Notes under the pieces: model-generated
Seen by the model: the letters and a program-made list of their open reading frames with translations, nothing else
What the model was told of the DNA's origin: nothing
Database searches by the model: none
Assembly: GCA_965222835.1 (NCBI GenBank)
Contig: CBDCUQ010000003.1
Span: 744,001 to 808,000 of the forward strand
Source of the DNA: CBDCUQ01 sp965222835
Lineage (GTDB): Bacteria; Pseudomonadota; Alphaproteobacteria; Rhizobiales; Hyphomicrobiaceae
Direction of reading: 5' to 3'
DNA length: 64,000 nt
Made by a program: the position numbers and the translations under genes
Part shown: piece by piece, positions 1 through 8,921 of the stretch
Position numbering within the stretch: position 1 is the first letter of the stretch
How the letters are laid out: each line of letters begins with the position of its first letter

Positions 1-1853
1 GATCGAATATGGCGGAGATGCATCCGGTTCTCTGGTCGCGTCTCGCGGATCGGCGACTGACGCATGAGGGCTGCGAGGTGCACGTGCTGTCGACGTTCCA
101 CCACCGCTCGTTCGAGTTGGCGGATAATGCAATGATTTTCACGCCGCAGACGGACCTCGCGATCCTCAACTACATCTGCAACCACATCATTCAAAGCGGC
201 AAGATCAATAAGGAGTTTGTCGACAAACACACGACATTCAACAAGACCGTCCTTGATATTGGATATGGCTTGCGGCCGGAGCATGCCCTTCAGAAGGGGG
301 CGACCAACGCTGGAAAGGCAGGCAAGGCGGATCCGATCTCGTTCGAGGAATTCACGAAGGCGGTTGAACCATATACGCTGGAGCATGCCTCCGAGCTTTC
401 CGGGGTCGAACCGGCGAAGCTACAGCGGCTTGCGGAACTCTATGCCGATCCCAACAAGAAGGTTGTCTCCTATTGGACGATGGGCTTCAACCAACACACG
501 CGCGGCACGTGGGCCAACAATCTTATCTATAACGTCCACCTCCTGACCGGAAAGATTTCCGAACCGGGGAACGGACCATTTTCGCTCACGGGGCAGCCTT
601 CAGCCTGCGGAACGGCACGCGAGGTCGGCACCTTTGCGCATCGTCTGCCCGCCGACATGGTGGTGAAGAACGAAAAGCACCGGCAGAAGGCGGAAGAGAT
701 CTGGCAACTACCTGCGGGCACAATTCCCGGGAAGCCCGGCTACCATGCCGTTCTGCAGAACCGGATGCTCAAGGACGGCAAGCTGCTGGCCTATTGGGTG
801 CAATGCACCAACAATATGCAGACGGCTGCCAACATGAACGAGGAAGGGTATCCGGGCTACCGGAACCTGAAGACCTTTGTTGTCGTGTCTGATCCCTATC
901 CGACGGTAACGGCGCTTGCTGCAGATCTCATCCTTCCCACCGCAATGTGGATGGAGAAGGAGGGTGCCTACGGGAACGCCGAGAGGCGTACGCAATTCTG
1001 GCGTCAGCAGGTTCAGGCGCCGGGCGAGGCTCGTTCCGACCTCTGGCAGACGATGGAGTTCGCCAAGCGCTTCACCGTTGAGGACGTATGGCCAGAGCAG
1101 TTGATCGCCAAGAAGCCCGAGCTAAAGGGGAAGACGCTCTTCGACGTGCTGTACGCAAATGGAGCCGTCAACAGGTTCCCCCTTACGGAAGCGCAAGAGG
1201 GCTATGACAACGACGAAAGCAAGGCCTTCGGCTTTTATGTGCAAAAGGGGCTGTTCGAGGAGTACGCGAGCTTCGGGCGTGGCAAGGCTCACGATTTGGC
1301 GGACTTCGGACTCTATCATAAAGCACGTGGACTTCGCTGGCCTGTTGTTGGGGGCAAGGAGACGCTCTGGAGATTCCGTGAAGGCTATGATCCCTACGTC
1401 AAGGAGGGTGAGGGCATCGCCTTCTATGGCCGGCCGGACAGGAAGGCCAGGATCATCTTCTGTCCCTACCAGCCCGCTGCGGAAAGCCCAGATAAGGAGT
1501 TCGATCTGTGGCTATGTACGGGCCGCGTGCTCGAACACTGGCACTCGGGGACGATGACCCGGCGCGTGCCTGAACTGCACCGGTCGGTACCGCACGCCGT
1601 TATCTACATGCATCCGGATGACGCTCAGCAGCGTGGGTTCCACCGCGGCCAGGTTGTGAAACTTGCAACGCGCCGGGGTGAGGTTCTCACTCGGGTCGAG
1701 ACCCGTGGCCGTAACAGGATGCCGCGAGGCTTGGTGTTCATCCCGTTCTTCGACGAGAGTCAGCTCGTGAACAAGCTCACTCTCGATGCAACCTGTCCGA
1801 TCTCGAAGGAGACCGACTACAAGAAGTGCGCCTGTAAGGTCGTTGCAGCTTGA
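1..1853 (+). CDS. napA: Periplasmic nitrate reductase catalytic subunit NapA (5' end cut by window)
   Basis: The reading frame is open from the window edge, and the first residues (SNMAEMHPVLWSR) are internal NapA sequence, so roughly the first 200 residues lie outside. NapA reduces nitrate to nitrite in the periplasm using a bis-MGD molybdenum centre and one [4Fe-4S] cluster. The visible part covers the middle and C-terminal MGD-binding domains, with family stretches such as FNQHTRGTW, GPFSLTGQPSACGTAREVG and the C-terminal TDYKKCACKV. The cluster cysteines, molybdenum-ligand cysteine and Tat signal are in the missing part. napG, napH, napB and napC follow on the same strand, which supports the assignment. 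It is full length at the 3' end and shows no internal stop. Confidence 0.97.
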   Translation, partial: SNMAEMHPVLWSRLADRRLTHEGCEVHVLSTFHHRSFELADNAMIFTPQTDLAILNYICNHIIQSGKINKEFVDKHTTFNKTVLDIGYGLRPEHALQKGATNAGKAGKADPISFEEFTKAVEPYTLEHASELSGVEPAKLQRLAELYADPNKKVVSYWTMGFNQHTRGTWANNLIYNVHLLTGKISEPGNGPFSLTGQPSACGTAREVGTFAHRLPADMVVKNEKHRQKAEEIWQLPAGTIPGKPGYHAVLQNRMLKDGKLLAYWVQCTNNMQTAANMNEEGYPGYRNLKTFVVVSDPYPTVTALAADLILPTAMWMEKEGAYGNAERRTQFWRQQVQAPGEARSDLWQTMEFAKRFTVEDVWPEQLIAKKPELKGKTLFDVLYANGAVNRFPLTEAQEGYDNDESKAFGFYVQKGLFEEYASFGRGKAHDLADFGLYHKARGLRWPVVGGKETLWRFREGYDPYVKEGEGIAFYGRPDRKARIIFCPYQPAAESPDKEFDLWLCTGRVLEHWHSGTMTRRVPELHRSVPHAVIYMHPDDAQQRGFHRGQVVKLATRRGEVLTRVETRGRNRMPRGLVFIPFFDESQLVNKLTLDATCPISKETDYKKCACKVVAA

Positions 1854-1943
1854 GATCATATCGCAGGTCCGGTTCTCCGCGGTCGAATATGCGAACAGAG
1901 TGGTGGCGGCCTTCAGCCGTCAGAAGACGGCTTTAAGCAACAC

Positions 1944-2732
1944 ATGCAAATGTTGGAGAACGGAAACAGGAAGGAGCACGATCCAAGGCGCCGTCGGGCC
2001 CTCTTGGATATGGCGAAGCATGTTTGTGGCGCGGCTGTGGTTGGGGGAATACTCGCGGGTTTTACGCAACAGTCGAATGCACTTCCTGCACGTACATTGC
2101 GTCCACCTGGGGCACTGCCGGAGGATGACTTCCAATCGGCTTGTGTGCGTTGTGGCCTCTGTGTGCGGGACTGTCCGTACGACACTTTGAGGCTTGCCGA
2201 GCTTGGCGATGGACCGGCAAATGGTACGCCGTATTTCATTGCGCGCGAGGTCCCTTGCGAGATGTGCGACCACATACCGTGCGTGAAGGCCTGTCCGACC
2301 GGGGCCCTCGATAAGAGCCTCACGGATATCGATGCGGCCAAAATGGGTGTAGCCTCTCTCGTCGGGCGTGAGACGTGCCTCAACATGCTCGGTCTCAGGT
2401 GTGACGTCTGCTACCGCGTGTGTCCGGCCATCGACGAGGCAATTACGCTGCAGCGGACCCATAATCCGCGCACGCAGAAGCACGCCATTTTCGAGCCCTA
2501 TGTTCACTCGGAGGCCTGCACGGGCTGTGGCAAATGCGAGAAAGCCTGTGTGCTGGAAGAGGCTGCCATCAAGGTTCTTCCCTTGCACCTTGCGAAGGGA
2601 CGAATGGGCGATCATTACCAGTTGGGCTGGGAGGAGAAAGCCAAACGTGAGGAGGAGCTTGTTCCCGGACTTATTGATCTGCCCGATCGGATGCCGGACA
2701 CGCCGACTGCAGGGCCGGGAGCAGGACAATGA
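1944..2732 (+). CDS. napG: Ferredoxin-type protein NapG
   Basis: This 262-residue protein belongs to the MauM/NapG family, which passes electrons from quinol (with NapH) toward NapA on the periplasmic side. Residues about 10-40 form a twin-arginine-like leader: a run of basic residues, then a hydrophobic stretch. Four cysteine groups predict four [4Fe-4S] clusters: CVRCGLCVRDCP, CEMCDHIPCVKACP, CLNMLGLRCDVCYRVCP and CTGCGKCEKAC. It lies 90 bp after napA, and its stop overlaps the napH start by 4 bases (ATGA). The ribosome site before ATG 1944 is weak, so a slightly different start is possible. Confidence 0.95.
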   Translation: MQMLENGNRKEHDPRRRRALLDMAKHVCGAAVVGGILAGFTQQSNALPARTLRPPGALPEDDFQSACVRCGLCVRDCPYDTLRLAELGDGPANGTPYFIAREVPCEMCDHIPCVKACPTGALDKSLTDIDAAKMGVASLVGRETCLNMLGLRCDVCYRVCPAIDEAITLQRTHNPRTQKHAIFEPYVHSEACTGCGKCEKACVLEEAAIKVLPLHLAKGRMGDHYQLGWEEKAKREEELVPGLIDLPDRMPDTPTAGPGAGQ

Positions 2733-3646
2733 GCTTGGAGCGCAACCCCGGCATTGAAGCTCGCGCAAAGCACGGCGTGTTCATCGCCAACAAGTGGCTG
2801 ATTGCGCGGCGGTTGTCGCAGCTTTTCTTCCTCCTGCTTTTTCTCTCGGGACCCTGGTGGGGCCTCTGGATCGCCAAGGGCACGCTTTCGTCTAGCCTGA
2901 CGTTTGACCTGCTACCGCTGACTGATCCATTGATTGCTCTGCAAAGCCTGCTGGCTGGCCATTGGCCGGAGGCCACGGCCATAACGGGGGCGACGATCGT
3001 ACTTGCCACCTATTTGGTTCTCGGCGGCCGCCTCTATTGTTCCTGGGTTTGTCCGATCAATCCCGTTTCGGACCTCGCGAGTTGGACGCGCCGCAAGCTC
3101 GGAATCGAAAGGGGTGTCGCGTTGAAGCCCCAGACTCGGCTCTATGTGCTTGGAGCGGTGTTGGCTGCAGCTGTGCTCACGGGGACCATCGCCTTCGAGC
3201 TCATAAACCCGATTACGACGTTGCATCGGAGCCTGCAATACGGTCTCACATTGGGTGCTTCGAGTGTGATCTTGATCTTCCTCTACGGGGTCTTCGTCTC
3301 AAGAGAGGGTTGGTGCGGGCAGCTGTGCCCCGTCGGAGCATTCTATGGATTGCTCAATCGTACCGCGCTTATTCGCGTCTCGGCTCAGGGACGCGCGCGC
3401 TGTGATGACTGCATGGATTGCTATGCCGTCTGTCCGGAGCTGCATGTTATTTCACCGGCGCTGAAGGGAGCGGGAGGCCAGGTCAGCCCGCTAATCTTGT
3501 CACCGGATTGTACAGCCTGTGGACGGTGTATCGACGTCTGCCCGGAGAGGATCTTCCGCTTCACCCATCGCTTCGATCACTACGTAGAACCGCTACAGGA
3601 AAGCCTGACCGAGGATACCGACAGAAGCAGTGTTCGCGCTGCCTAA
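2729..3646 (+). CDS. napH: Membrane ferredoxin NapH (quinol dehydrogenase component)
   Basis: This 305-residue membrane protein has about four hydrophobic segments in the first 200 residues. Two CxxxCP motifs (CSWVCP and CGQLCP) lie at helix ends, and two C-terminal [4Fe-4S] motifs follow (CDDCMDCYAVCP and CTACGRCIDVCP). In the family NapH oxidises quinol and hands electrons to NapG. The start overlaps the napG stop, which indicates translational coupling. It is of normal family length and nothing looks damaged. Confidence 0.95.
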   Translation: MSLERNPGIEARAKHGVFIANKWLIARRLSQLFFLLLFLSGPWWGLWIAKGTLSSSLTFDLLPLTDPLIALQSLLAGHWPEATAITGATIVLATYLVLGGRLYCSWVCPINPVSDLASWTRRKLGIERGVALKPQTRLYVLGAVLAAAVLTGTIAFELINPITTLHRSLQYGLTLGASSVILIFLYGVFVSREGWCGQLCPVGAFYGLLNRTALIRVSAQGRARCDDCMDCYAVCPELHVISPALKGAGGQVSPLILSPDCTACGRCIDVCPERIFRFTHRFDHYVEPLQESLTEDTDRSSVRAA

Positions 3647-3679
3647 AGGCCAAGGAATAGCCATCGGATGGAGGAGAGA

Positions 3680-4147
3680 ATGCTACACAGATTGAGGAAC
3701 GTGCCACCCGGTATCGCAGTAGCGCTGGCCGTTGGGGCGATTCTTGCAACTGTCGGTGTGGCGCAGGAAGGTGCGAATACCTTCAAGTCACTCGGAGGGG
3801 AGCGAACACTCGACAGATTGAATGCCGCTCCCGAAACTGAAAAACAGTCAGTACCGGCCGGCGGTTTCGGACGGGCGTACCGGCAGCAGCCTCCGCTCAT
3901 TCCTCACAAGATCGATAACTACCAAATTACGACAACAAATAACGCCTGCATGAACTGTCATGACTGGCCTGGCCATGTTGAGGAGAAGGCGCCAAAGGTA
4001 TCGGAAACGCATTACGTTGATCGTCAGGGTGCCCGCCTCGATAAGATCGCGGGGACGCGATACTTCTGCCAGCAATGTCATGTGCCGCAAGCCGACGCCA
4101 AACCGCTTGTCGAGAACGAGTTCCAGAACGCCACAGAGGTAAAATAG
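3680..4147 (+). CDS. napB: Periplasmic nitrate reductase diheme cytochrome NapB
   Basis: NapB is the small diheme c-type cytochrome that gives electrons to NapA. Two heme motifs are present, CMNCH and CQQCH, and the spacing is as expected for NapB. An upstream in-frame ATG exists at 3668, but GGAGGAGAG sits just before ATG 3680, so I place the start there. That gives 155 residues with a signal peptide ending near VGVAQEG. The gene lies between napH and napC in the usual order for alphaproteobacterial nap operons. Confidence 0.94.
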   Translation: MLHRLRNVPPGIAVALAVGAILATVGVAQEGANTFKSLGGERTLDRLNAAPETEKQSVPAGGFGRAYRQQPPLIPHKIDNYQITTTNNACMNCHDWPGHVEEKAPKVSETHYVDRQGARLDKIAGTRYFCQQCHVPQADAKPLVENEFQNATEVK

Positions 4148-4201
4148 GCGCAGGATCGGGCTATTCCGCCTGCGGCCAACACTAATGTCGAGGGCCGATC
4201 G

Positions 4202-4945
4202 ATGACGACGGATCAGAACATGGAAACAAACGGCAAGAGTAAGCGCGGCATTGGCGCTCGTGTGAGGCATGCGTGGGCTTGGTTGAAAAAGCCTTCGGCC
4301 AGTATCGCGGTTGGCACACTAGCAGCCGGCGGCTTCGTCGCGGGTGTCGTGTTTTGGGGCGGATTCAATTGGGCGATGGAGCTAACGAACACCGAAAAAT
4401 TCTGTATTTCCTGCCATGAGATGAAGACCAATGTCTACGAGGAGTATCGCCGTACCGTTCACTACGCGAATGGGTCTGGTGTGCGCGCCTCGTGTCCGGA
4501 TTGTCACGTGCCAAAGGAATGGAACCATAAGGTTGTGCGTAAGATCCATGCCTCGAAGGAGCTTTTCCATCATTTGCTCGGTAGCGTTTCAACGCCTGCG
4601 AAATTCAACGCCAAGCGCATCGAGTTGGCGAAGAATGAGTGGCGGCGCATGAAAACCACCGATAGCCGTGAATGCCGCAACTGTCACAAGTTCGAATACA
4701 TGGACTATTTCGCCCAGGAGACGCGTGCGTCTCGGACGCATCAAGAGGCGCTATCGAAGGGGAAGACATGCATAGACTGTCACCACGGCATCGCGCATAC
4801 GCTGCCACCGAACGCAAAAGAAGCCTATCGCGAACTGGCTGAGAGTTTGGAGCGGGAGTCGAAGGGTGCGTTGGCCGGTTACCTCAATTCGATTGCTTCT
4901 CCGGCGCGTGCTGATGGGCGTAAAGACGACGCCCGTTCCGACTGA
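4202..4945 (+). CDS. napC: Tetraheme quinol dehydrogenase NapC
   Basis: This 247-residue NapC/NirT-family cytochrome has one N-terminal membrane anchor at about residues 30-60 and four CxxCH heme sites (CISCH, CPDCH, CRNCH, CIDCH). NapC oxidises membrane quinol and passes electrons to NapB. It is the last gene of the operon, 54 bp after napB. The window therefore carries both electron input routes, NapC and NapGH, for one NapA. The C-terminal tail after the last heme is polar and likely flexible. Confidence 0.95.
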   Translation: MTTDQNMETNGKSKRGIGARVRHAWAWLKKPSASIAVGTLAAGGFVAGVVFWGGFNWAMELTNTEKFCISCHEMKTNVYEEYRRTVHYANGSGVRASCPDCHVPKEWNHKVVRKIHASKELFHHLLGSVSTPAKFNAKRIELAKNEWRRMKTTDSRECRNCHKFEYMDYFAQETRASRTHQEALSKGKTCIDCHHGIAHTLPPNAKEAYRELAESLERESKGALAGYLNSIASPARADGRKDDARSD

Positions 4946-5035
4946 GCGCGAGTGTACACGGATGAAGGCCGGCGACGGTTTGGCGTGGCGGAAGACCGGT
5001 CGCGATCGGACTGGGTCTGACGATGGATATGATCT

Positions 5036-5626
5036 CTAACGAATTACCACGCGCGCAAATCTGTGGGCGTCGGCCGCCACGGGCGTGTGGGACGCGTGCG
5101 GGATCGGTCTCAAATCTCCGTCGACTGGCGGAACTGCGAGAACATTTAAGTCGACCTCATGCAAGTTGCCTTTGAGACCTCCCGAACCGTCAGGCTCCAG
5201 CTTGAAATAGAGCCCGTTCCAGGCGTCGATGCCGTAGGTATTGGGCGATTTGTAGAGAAACAACAGTGCGTATTCGAGATCGACAAGGTCGCCTTCTGTC
5301 ACGCGCGAGCGGGTCTCGTAGGGATAGGCGAGATGGCACCACATTTCCTTGCTATCGCGCAGGCACCGGAAGGGGCGCATCGAAAGGAACTCCTCCTGGA
5401 ATTCCGGTGCGTTCAGCCTGACTGTGATTCTTCTCCCGTCGCCGTCCTCCGAGAATGCGACGCGTCCAATGGGAAACTCCGTGCCGTCCGCAGAGATGAG
5501 CACAATGGATTTCTCGCCCACCGGAAGCGCGCCGGCCGCTTCGGCAGTTTCTGCTCCGAGCCCAACCAAACAAATCAATAGAAAAGTGCCAAGCTGGATG
5601 CGCCACGCCTTCACAGAGTTTTTCAT
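5036..5626 (-). CDS. Secreted protein of unknown function in the PQQ alcohol oxidation cluster
   Basis: I do not recognise this 196-residue protein. The frame is open further upstream, but ATG 5626 is preceded by GAGGA at a good distance and begins a clear signal peptide (MKNSVKAWR, then a hydrophobic core ending ETAEAAG). The start lies next to the stop of the CXXCW gene, so the two are likely co-translated. The mature part looks mainly beta-rich. It has two cysteines (FRCLRD and MWCHLA) that could form a disulfide and no heme or metal motif. Its position as the last gene of the leftward arm suggests a periplasmic accessory of the quinoprotein system, but that is an inference. Confidence 0.75.
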   Translation of the reverse strand: MKNSVKAWRIQLGTFLLICLVGLGAETAEAAGALPVGEKSIVLISADGTEFPIGRVAFSEDGDGRRITVRLNAPEFQEEFLSMRPFRCLRDSKEMWCHLAYPYETRSRVTEGDLVDLEYALLFLYKSPNTYGIDAWNGLYFKLEPDGSGGLKGNLHEVDLNVLAVPPVDGDLRPIPHASHTPVAADAHRFARVVIR

Positions 5627-5628
5627 TG

Positions 5629-6231
5629 TTATTCCTCGGACACTCTGCTGTGTTCTGGTTCGACTGGTAGGGGTGTCGTCGCCGCGAGCGGACGGTCGTC
5701 GTCGCGCCAGCCATCTGTTCCGTCGGCATACCAGTAGACCTGTGTGTACCCCCAGCTCACAGCCCGCCTCGTGGCATTCCATCCCATCCAGCAATCGGCC
5801 ATGCAGTAAATGACAATAGCGCGCCCTTTATCGCCTGCTGTAAGGCGCTCGAGATTACTCCGGAAGTAGGCAGCGATACTTGCCGAGACTTTTCCCTTGC
5901 CGACGTCCGGCAGCCATACGGAGCCAGGAATATTCTGACGCGATTTCGAAAGGCGCCATGCGCCCGTCTCGGGGTCGGGGCCGGCACCCTCAGCGGCCAT
6001 CACGTCGATAAGGATTGGTTGCCGTTCGGCTAAGACCGTATCGAGCTCGTCAATCCAAATCCTTCTTGCACCTGGAACGTCCTGGTGCACGGGCGCCCTG
6101 TACCGCGCTATTCGATATCCCGTCTCTGGATCGAAATGGCTCTCGCCGCCACCACCGGCAGCAACGACTGTGCATGAGATCAACCCGAAGAACAACGAAA
6201 GGCGCGCGCGCTGTTGCGATGACCTTGTCAC
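5629..6231 (-). CDS. PQQ-dependent catabolism-associated CXXCW motif protein
   Basis: This rhodanese-like protein carries the CMADCW signature that names the family found beside PQQ-dependent alcohol dehydrogenases. The frame extends upstream, but those codons overlap the beta-propeller gene. GTG 6231 is about 10 bases after AAGGA and gives 200 residues with a signal peptide ending near VVAAGGGG, so I prefer it. The rhodanese fold is seen in the ILIDV and AIVIYC strands. The biochemical role is unknown; the partner genes suggest a periplasmic thiol function with the SoxYZ-like carrier and metallohydrolase encoded nearby. Confidence 0.88.
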   Translation of the reverse strand: MTRSSQQRARLSLFFGLISCTVVAAGGGGESHFDPETGYRIARYRAPVHQDVPGARRIWIDELDTVLAERQPILIDVMAAEGAGPDPETGAWRLSKSRQNIPGSVWLPDVGKGKVSASIAAYFRSNLERLTAGDKGRAIVIYCMADCWMGWNATRRAVSWGYTQVYWYADGTDGWRDDDRPLAATTPLPVEPEHSRVSEE

Positions 6232-6238
6232 CTCGGTT

Positions 6239-7279
6239 TCATTCCTTGGAGGTGCCGTCCGATAGGGTTTGGACAACAGGGGCGGACTTGCCTGTGCCAC
6301 CCACTTCGGAAGGGCGCATTGCAGCGCCCCAGGGATAGCGGCCGACTTTGATGGACTTCTTGGCCCGGAGCGTTCTGACGTCGATCACGGTGACGTCGTT
6401 CGAGACTCCATTCGTCGTAAACAATAGCTCGTCGCCGGGCGTGAGGGCCACGTGCCATACACGTTGGCCAACGAGGATATACTTCTTCACCTTCAGGTTT
6501 TCCGTATCGACGACGGCAACACGGTTCGCCGGACCGAGAGCCACGAATGCGGTCTTGCCATCGCGCGTAAATTCGAAACCGACGGGCTGAATCTTATCCC
6601 GCCTCACGCCGCTGATGGGAAATGTGATGCGCTTCACAACGATTTGTGACTCAACATCGATAATGGAAATGGTGCCCCCGATCTCAGACGAGACCCAAAG
6701 CTTCTCGCCATTGGCCGTGAATTCTGCATGGCGTGGGCGCTGATCCACCAGAATATTGCCGATAACTTCATGGGTCGACGTATCGATAAGATGCGCCATG
6801 TTCGTCGTCTCGGACGTCGTCACGGCAATCCGGTTGTCGGGCGAAACGGCCATGCCTTCCGGCTCAATGCCAACATCCACCTGACCGACGACCTGCCGCG
6901 TCTTGACATCGACGATCGTTGTGACTGCATCGTCTTCATTGGCGATATAAAGATGCCGCCCGTCAGGGGCGAGTGCGAACTGCTCAGGGTCAGTGCCAGA
7001 CGGCAGATCGTAGAGGAGCTTCTCTGTTGCTACGTCGTAGACTTGGACAGCGTTGTCATCACTTGCGCAAATGTATAGGCGACGGAAATCCTTTGAAAAC
7101 GTGATACCTCGCGGCCGTTGGCCAACGCGGATTGTGCGCACGACATCCATCAGGCCGGTATCGATCACCGAAACTGTGTTGTCCTTTTCGTTTGTAACGT
7201 AGATCTCGTGTGAAAAGGCCGTCGGCGCTAGAAGCAACAGGAGCAGCGCGATTAGCCAAGAGTGGGGCCGTTGCAACAT
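6239..7279 (-). CDS. PQQ-dependent catabolism-associated YVTN beta-propeller protein
   Basis: This 346-residue secreted protein has a signal peptide (about residues 1-23, ending TAFSHE) followed by repeated YVTN-type blades such as IYVTNEKDNTVSVID and LYIANEDDAVTTIVD. The blades predict a seven-bladed propeller. The family is tied to PQQ alcohol dehydrogenase loci and may bind or sense the quinoprotein or its product, but no activity is established. It is the first gene of the leftward arm, diverging from the pedF-like gene across a 317-bp promoter region. Confidence 0.9.
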   Translation of the reverse strand: MLQRPHSWLIALLLLLLAPTAFSHEIYVTNEKDNTVSVIDTGLMDVVRTIRVGQRPRGITFSKDFRRLYICASDDNAVQVYDVATEKLLYDLPSGTDPEQFALAPDGRHLYIANEDDAVTTIVDVKTRQVVGQVDVGIEPEGMAVSPDNRIAVTTSETTNMAHLIDTSTHEVIGNILVDQRPRHAEFTANGEKLWVSSEIGGTISIIDVESQIVVKRITFPISGVRRDKIQPVGFEFTRDGKTAFVALGPANRVAVVDTENLKVKKYILVGQRVWHVALTPGDELLFTTNGVSNDVTVIDVRTLRAKKSIKVGRYPWGAAMRPSEVGGTGKSAPVVQTLSDGTSKE

Positions 7280-7596
7280 GTATGGATCCTAAGACTGAGT
7301 GTCTTCAAACGCTTCGCCGCACCAAGGCTCGGCAGAGTGCGAAGGTTCGGAACTGTCCCTGTCTTTGCAGACCATTGCTTAGGAGCGCCGACGTCAAAAT
7401 TGGACTTTGGTCCTTTCGACTTTCGTCCCTTAGACTTTGGTCGCAATGCCTCTCTCGACTCACCGTCCCCAAACACGCCGGAGCTCTATCCGCATTGAAC
7501 TAAATGCTAATTCCGTGACCGAGAGGGAGGCCATTAGGATGCAAAAAGCCTCGATGTAAGAAGGCCATGGGATGGAAACGCGGAGCGGTTACTAAA
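7280..7596. other. Divergent promoter region between the two arms of the PQQ island
   Basis: This 317-bp stretch has no convincing gene. It separates the leftward beta-propeller gene from the rightward cytochrome gene, so it must hold both promoters. It contains the 15-bp-period direct repeats listed separately. Short reading frames here have no credible start or family. Confidence 0.7.
7403..7444. promoter_or_regulatory. Three direct repeats with 15-bp period, candidate operator
   Basis: GACTTTGGTCC, GACTTTCGTCC and GACTTTGGTCG begin at 7403, 7418 and 7433, exactly 15 bp apart. They lie centrally in the divergent promoter of the PQQ island. A related pair lies before the dehydrogenase gene at 10947. 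The likely reader is a response regulator of the ExaE/ErbR/AgmR kind that controls PQQ alcohol dehydrogenase genes, but none is encoded in this window. Confidence 0.5.
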
Positions 7597-8031
7597 ATGA
7601 GAATTCGACACGCACTTGCGGCCACACTCGGCGTCGTGGCCCTTGCGGCTGCATGGCATGTAGAGGTTCACGCTCATGGCGATGTGACTCCACAGCCGGT
7701 TGATACGGAAGGTCTGGAGCCACTCGGTAAGGAATGGAGAGAGACCAACCCGTATCGGGACAACGCAAGAGCCATCGAGATTGGGGCCTCCGCCTACAAT
7801 CAAAACTGCGCCCGCTGCCACGGCCTACAGGCCATCTCTGGCGGCCTGTCACCGGATCTGCGCAAGCTCGACAAGGGTGACGCAGGCGATGAGTGGTTTA
7901 TGTACCGTGTTCGCAACGGTGCCAAGAAACCGGATGGGACGACACTGATGCCAGCCTTCGAAGGCCTGTTCAATCAAGAGGCGATGTGGGCGATCCGCTC
8001 GTACATTGAATCGGTCCATGTTGGCGAATAG
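7597..8031 (+). CDS. pedF: Cytochrome c-550 PedF-like
   Basis: This small monoheme cytochrome c has a signal peptide ending at VHAHGD and one heme motif (CARCHG). The post-signal sequence GDVTPQPVDT is typical of the PedF cytochromes linked to PQQ ethanol dehydrogenases. It likely accepts electrons from the quinoprotein dehydrogenase and passes them to the terminal oxidase. The frame opens at 7567, but ATG 7597 gives the proper signal peptide with GGAG upstream. It is the first gene of the rightward arm, and the next gene starts 5 bases after its stop. Confidence 0.88.
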   Translation: MRIRHALAATLGVVALAAAWHVEVHAHGDVTPQPVDTEGLEPLGKEWRETNPYRDNARAIEIGASAYNQNCARCHGLQAISGGLSPDLRKLDKGDAGDEWFMYRVRNGAKKPDGTTLMPAFEGLFNQEAMWAIRSYIESVHVGE

Positions 8032-8036
8032 GTGAC

Positions 8037-8909
8037 ATGCGCGGCCATGGGCGCTTATTGAATTGGCTCTCGATCGCTTGGATCGTGCTCTGCGCAGCGC
8101 TTGCCGTCGCGCCTTCTTTGTCGCTCGCGCGGCCTCTCGATGAGGTTGTCGAAAGCAAGACCTTACGAGTCGTCGCCTATTTGGATAACGCCCCATTCTC
8201 TTGGGACGATGGCGGCGAATACAAGGGGATTGATGTCGAGATCGGCCGGGCTATCGCTCGCGGACTTGGCGTTCGCCCGGAAATCATCTTGAGGATGCCC
8301 GGCGAAGAGCAAGACGACGACATTCGCGTCAACGTGTGGCAGGGGCCACGAACCGGCGGCGGTGTCGGTGACATCCAGATGCACGTTCCCCTGGACCGCG
8401 AACTGGCGCTTCGGAATCAAGAGGCGGTGCTCGGCAACGGTTACTTTCAAGAGCGCGTCGTCGTCGCCATTCATCCGGAGATTACCGGCAAAGCGCCCGA
8501 GTTTGACTTCTTCACGGGCAAGCACAAAATCGGCGTCAAGCTCGGCACGGTTGCTGACTATTTCCTCATGACCTTTGAGGATGGTGCCCTCATCAACAAT
8601 GTTGCCCATCATATTAATCCCCTGGATGGCGCCAAGGAATTTGCCAAAAAGGAGACGGCCGCGCTGATGGGCGTTCGCTCGAATATTGAAGCTCTTCTCA
8701 CCGGCTTGGGCGTCGAGCCCGTATTCGTGGAACCCGATATGACCGGGATCGTTCGTACCAACTGGGTTGCGGGAATGGCTTGGAGAGAGGACAGCCGCGA
8801 TCTCGGATACGCCATAGAGGCGGTCATCGAGAATTTGATGAGGTCGGGCCAAATGGCAAGAATATTCGAATCTTACGGTGTAACGTATTTTCCGCCACCG
8901 GCACCCTAG
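8037..8909 (+). CDS. Quinoprotein dehydrogenase-associated periplasmic substrate-binding protein (XoxJ-like)
   Basis: This 290-residue protein has a signal peptide (to about SLSLARP) and the fold of family-3 solute-binding proteins, visible in LRVVAYLDNAPFSW, KGIDVEIGRAIA and GVKLGTVADY. This branch sits beside PQQ dehydrogenases and is never accompanied by transporter genes, as here. The related XoxJ/MxaJ proteins are thought to help mature the dehydrogenase. No permease or ATPase gene is nearby, so it is probably not part of a transporter. Confidence 0.88.
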   Translation: MRGHGRLLNWLSIAWIVLCAALAVAPSLSLARPLDEVVESKTLRVVAYLDNAPFSWDDGGEYKGIDVEIGRAIARGLGVRPEIILRMPGEEQDDDIRVNVWQGPRTGGGVGDIQMHVPLDRELALRNQEAVLGNGYFQERVVVAIHPEITGKAPEFDFFTGKHKIGVKLGTVADYFLMTFEDGALINNVAHHINPLDGAKEFAKKETAALMGVRSNIEALLTGLGVEPVFVEPDMTGIVRTNWVAGMAWREDSRDLGYAIEAVIENLMRSGQMARIFESYGVTYFPPPAP

Positions 8910-8921
8910 AGGATCGAGATC

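Noticed and set aside
1..1853. NapA lacking its N-terminal domain, as if truncated
   Set aside because: The frame is open at the window edge and begins inside conserved NapA sequence; the loss is due to the window, not the gene.
1920..2768. 282-codon minus-strand frame opposite napG
   Set aside because: The plus-strand frame encodes a clear NapG with 16 cluster cysteines; the antisense frame has no recognisable sequence.
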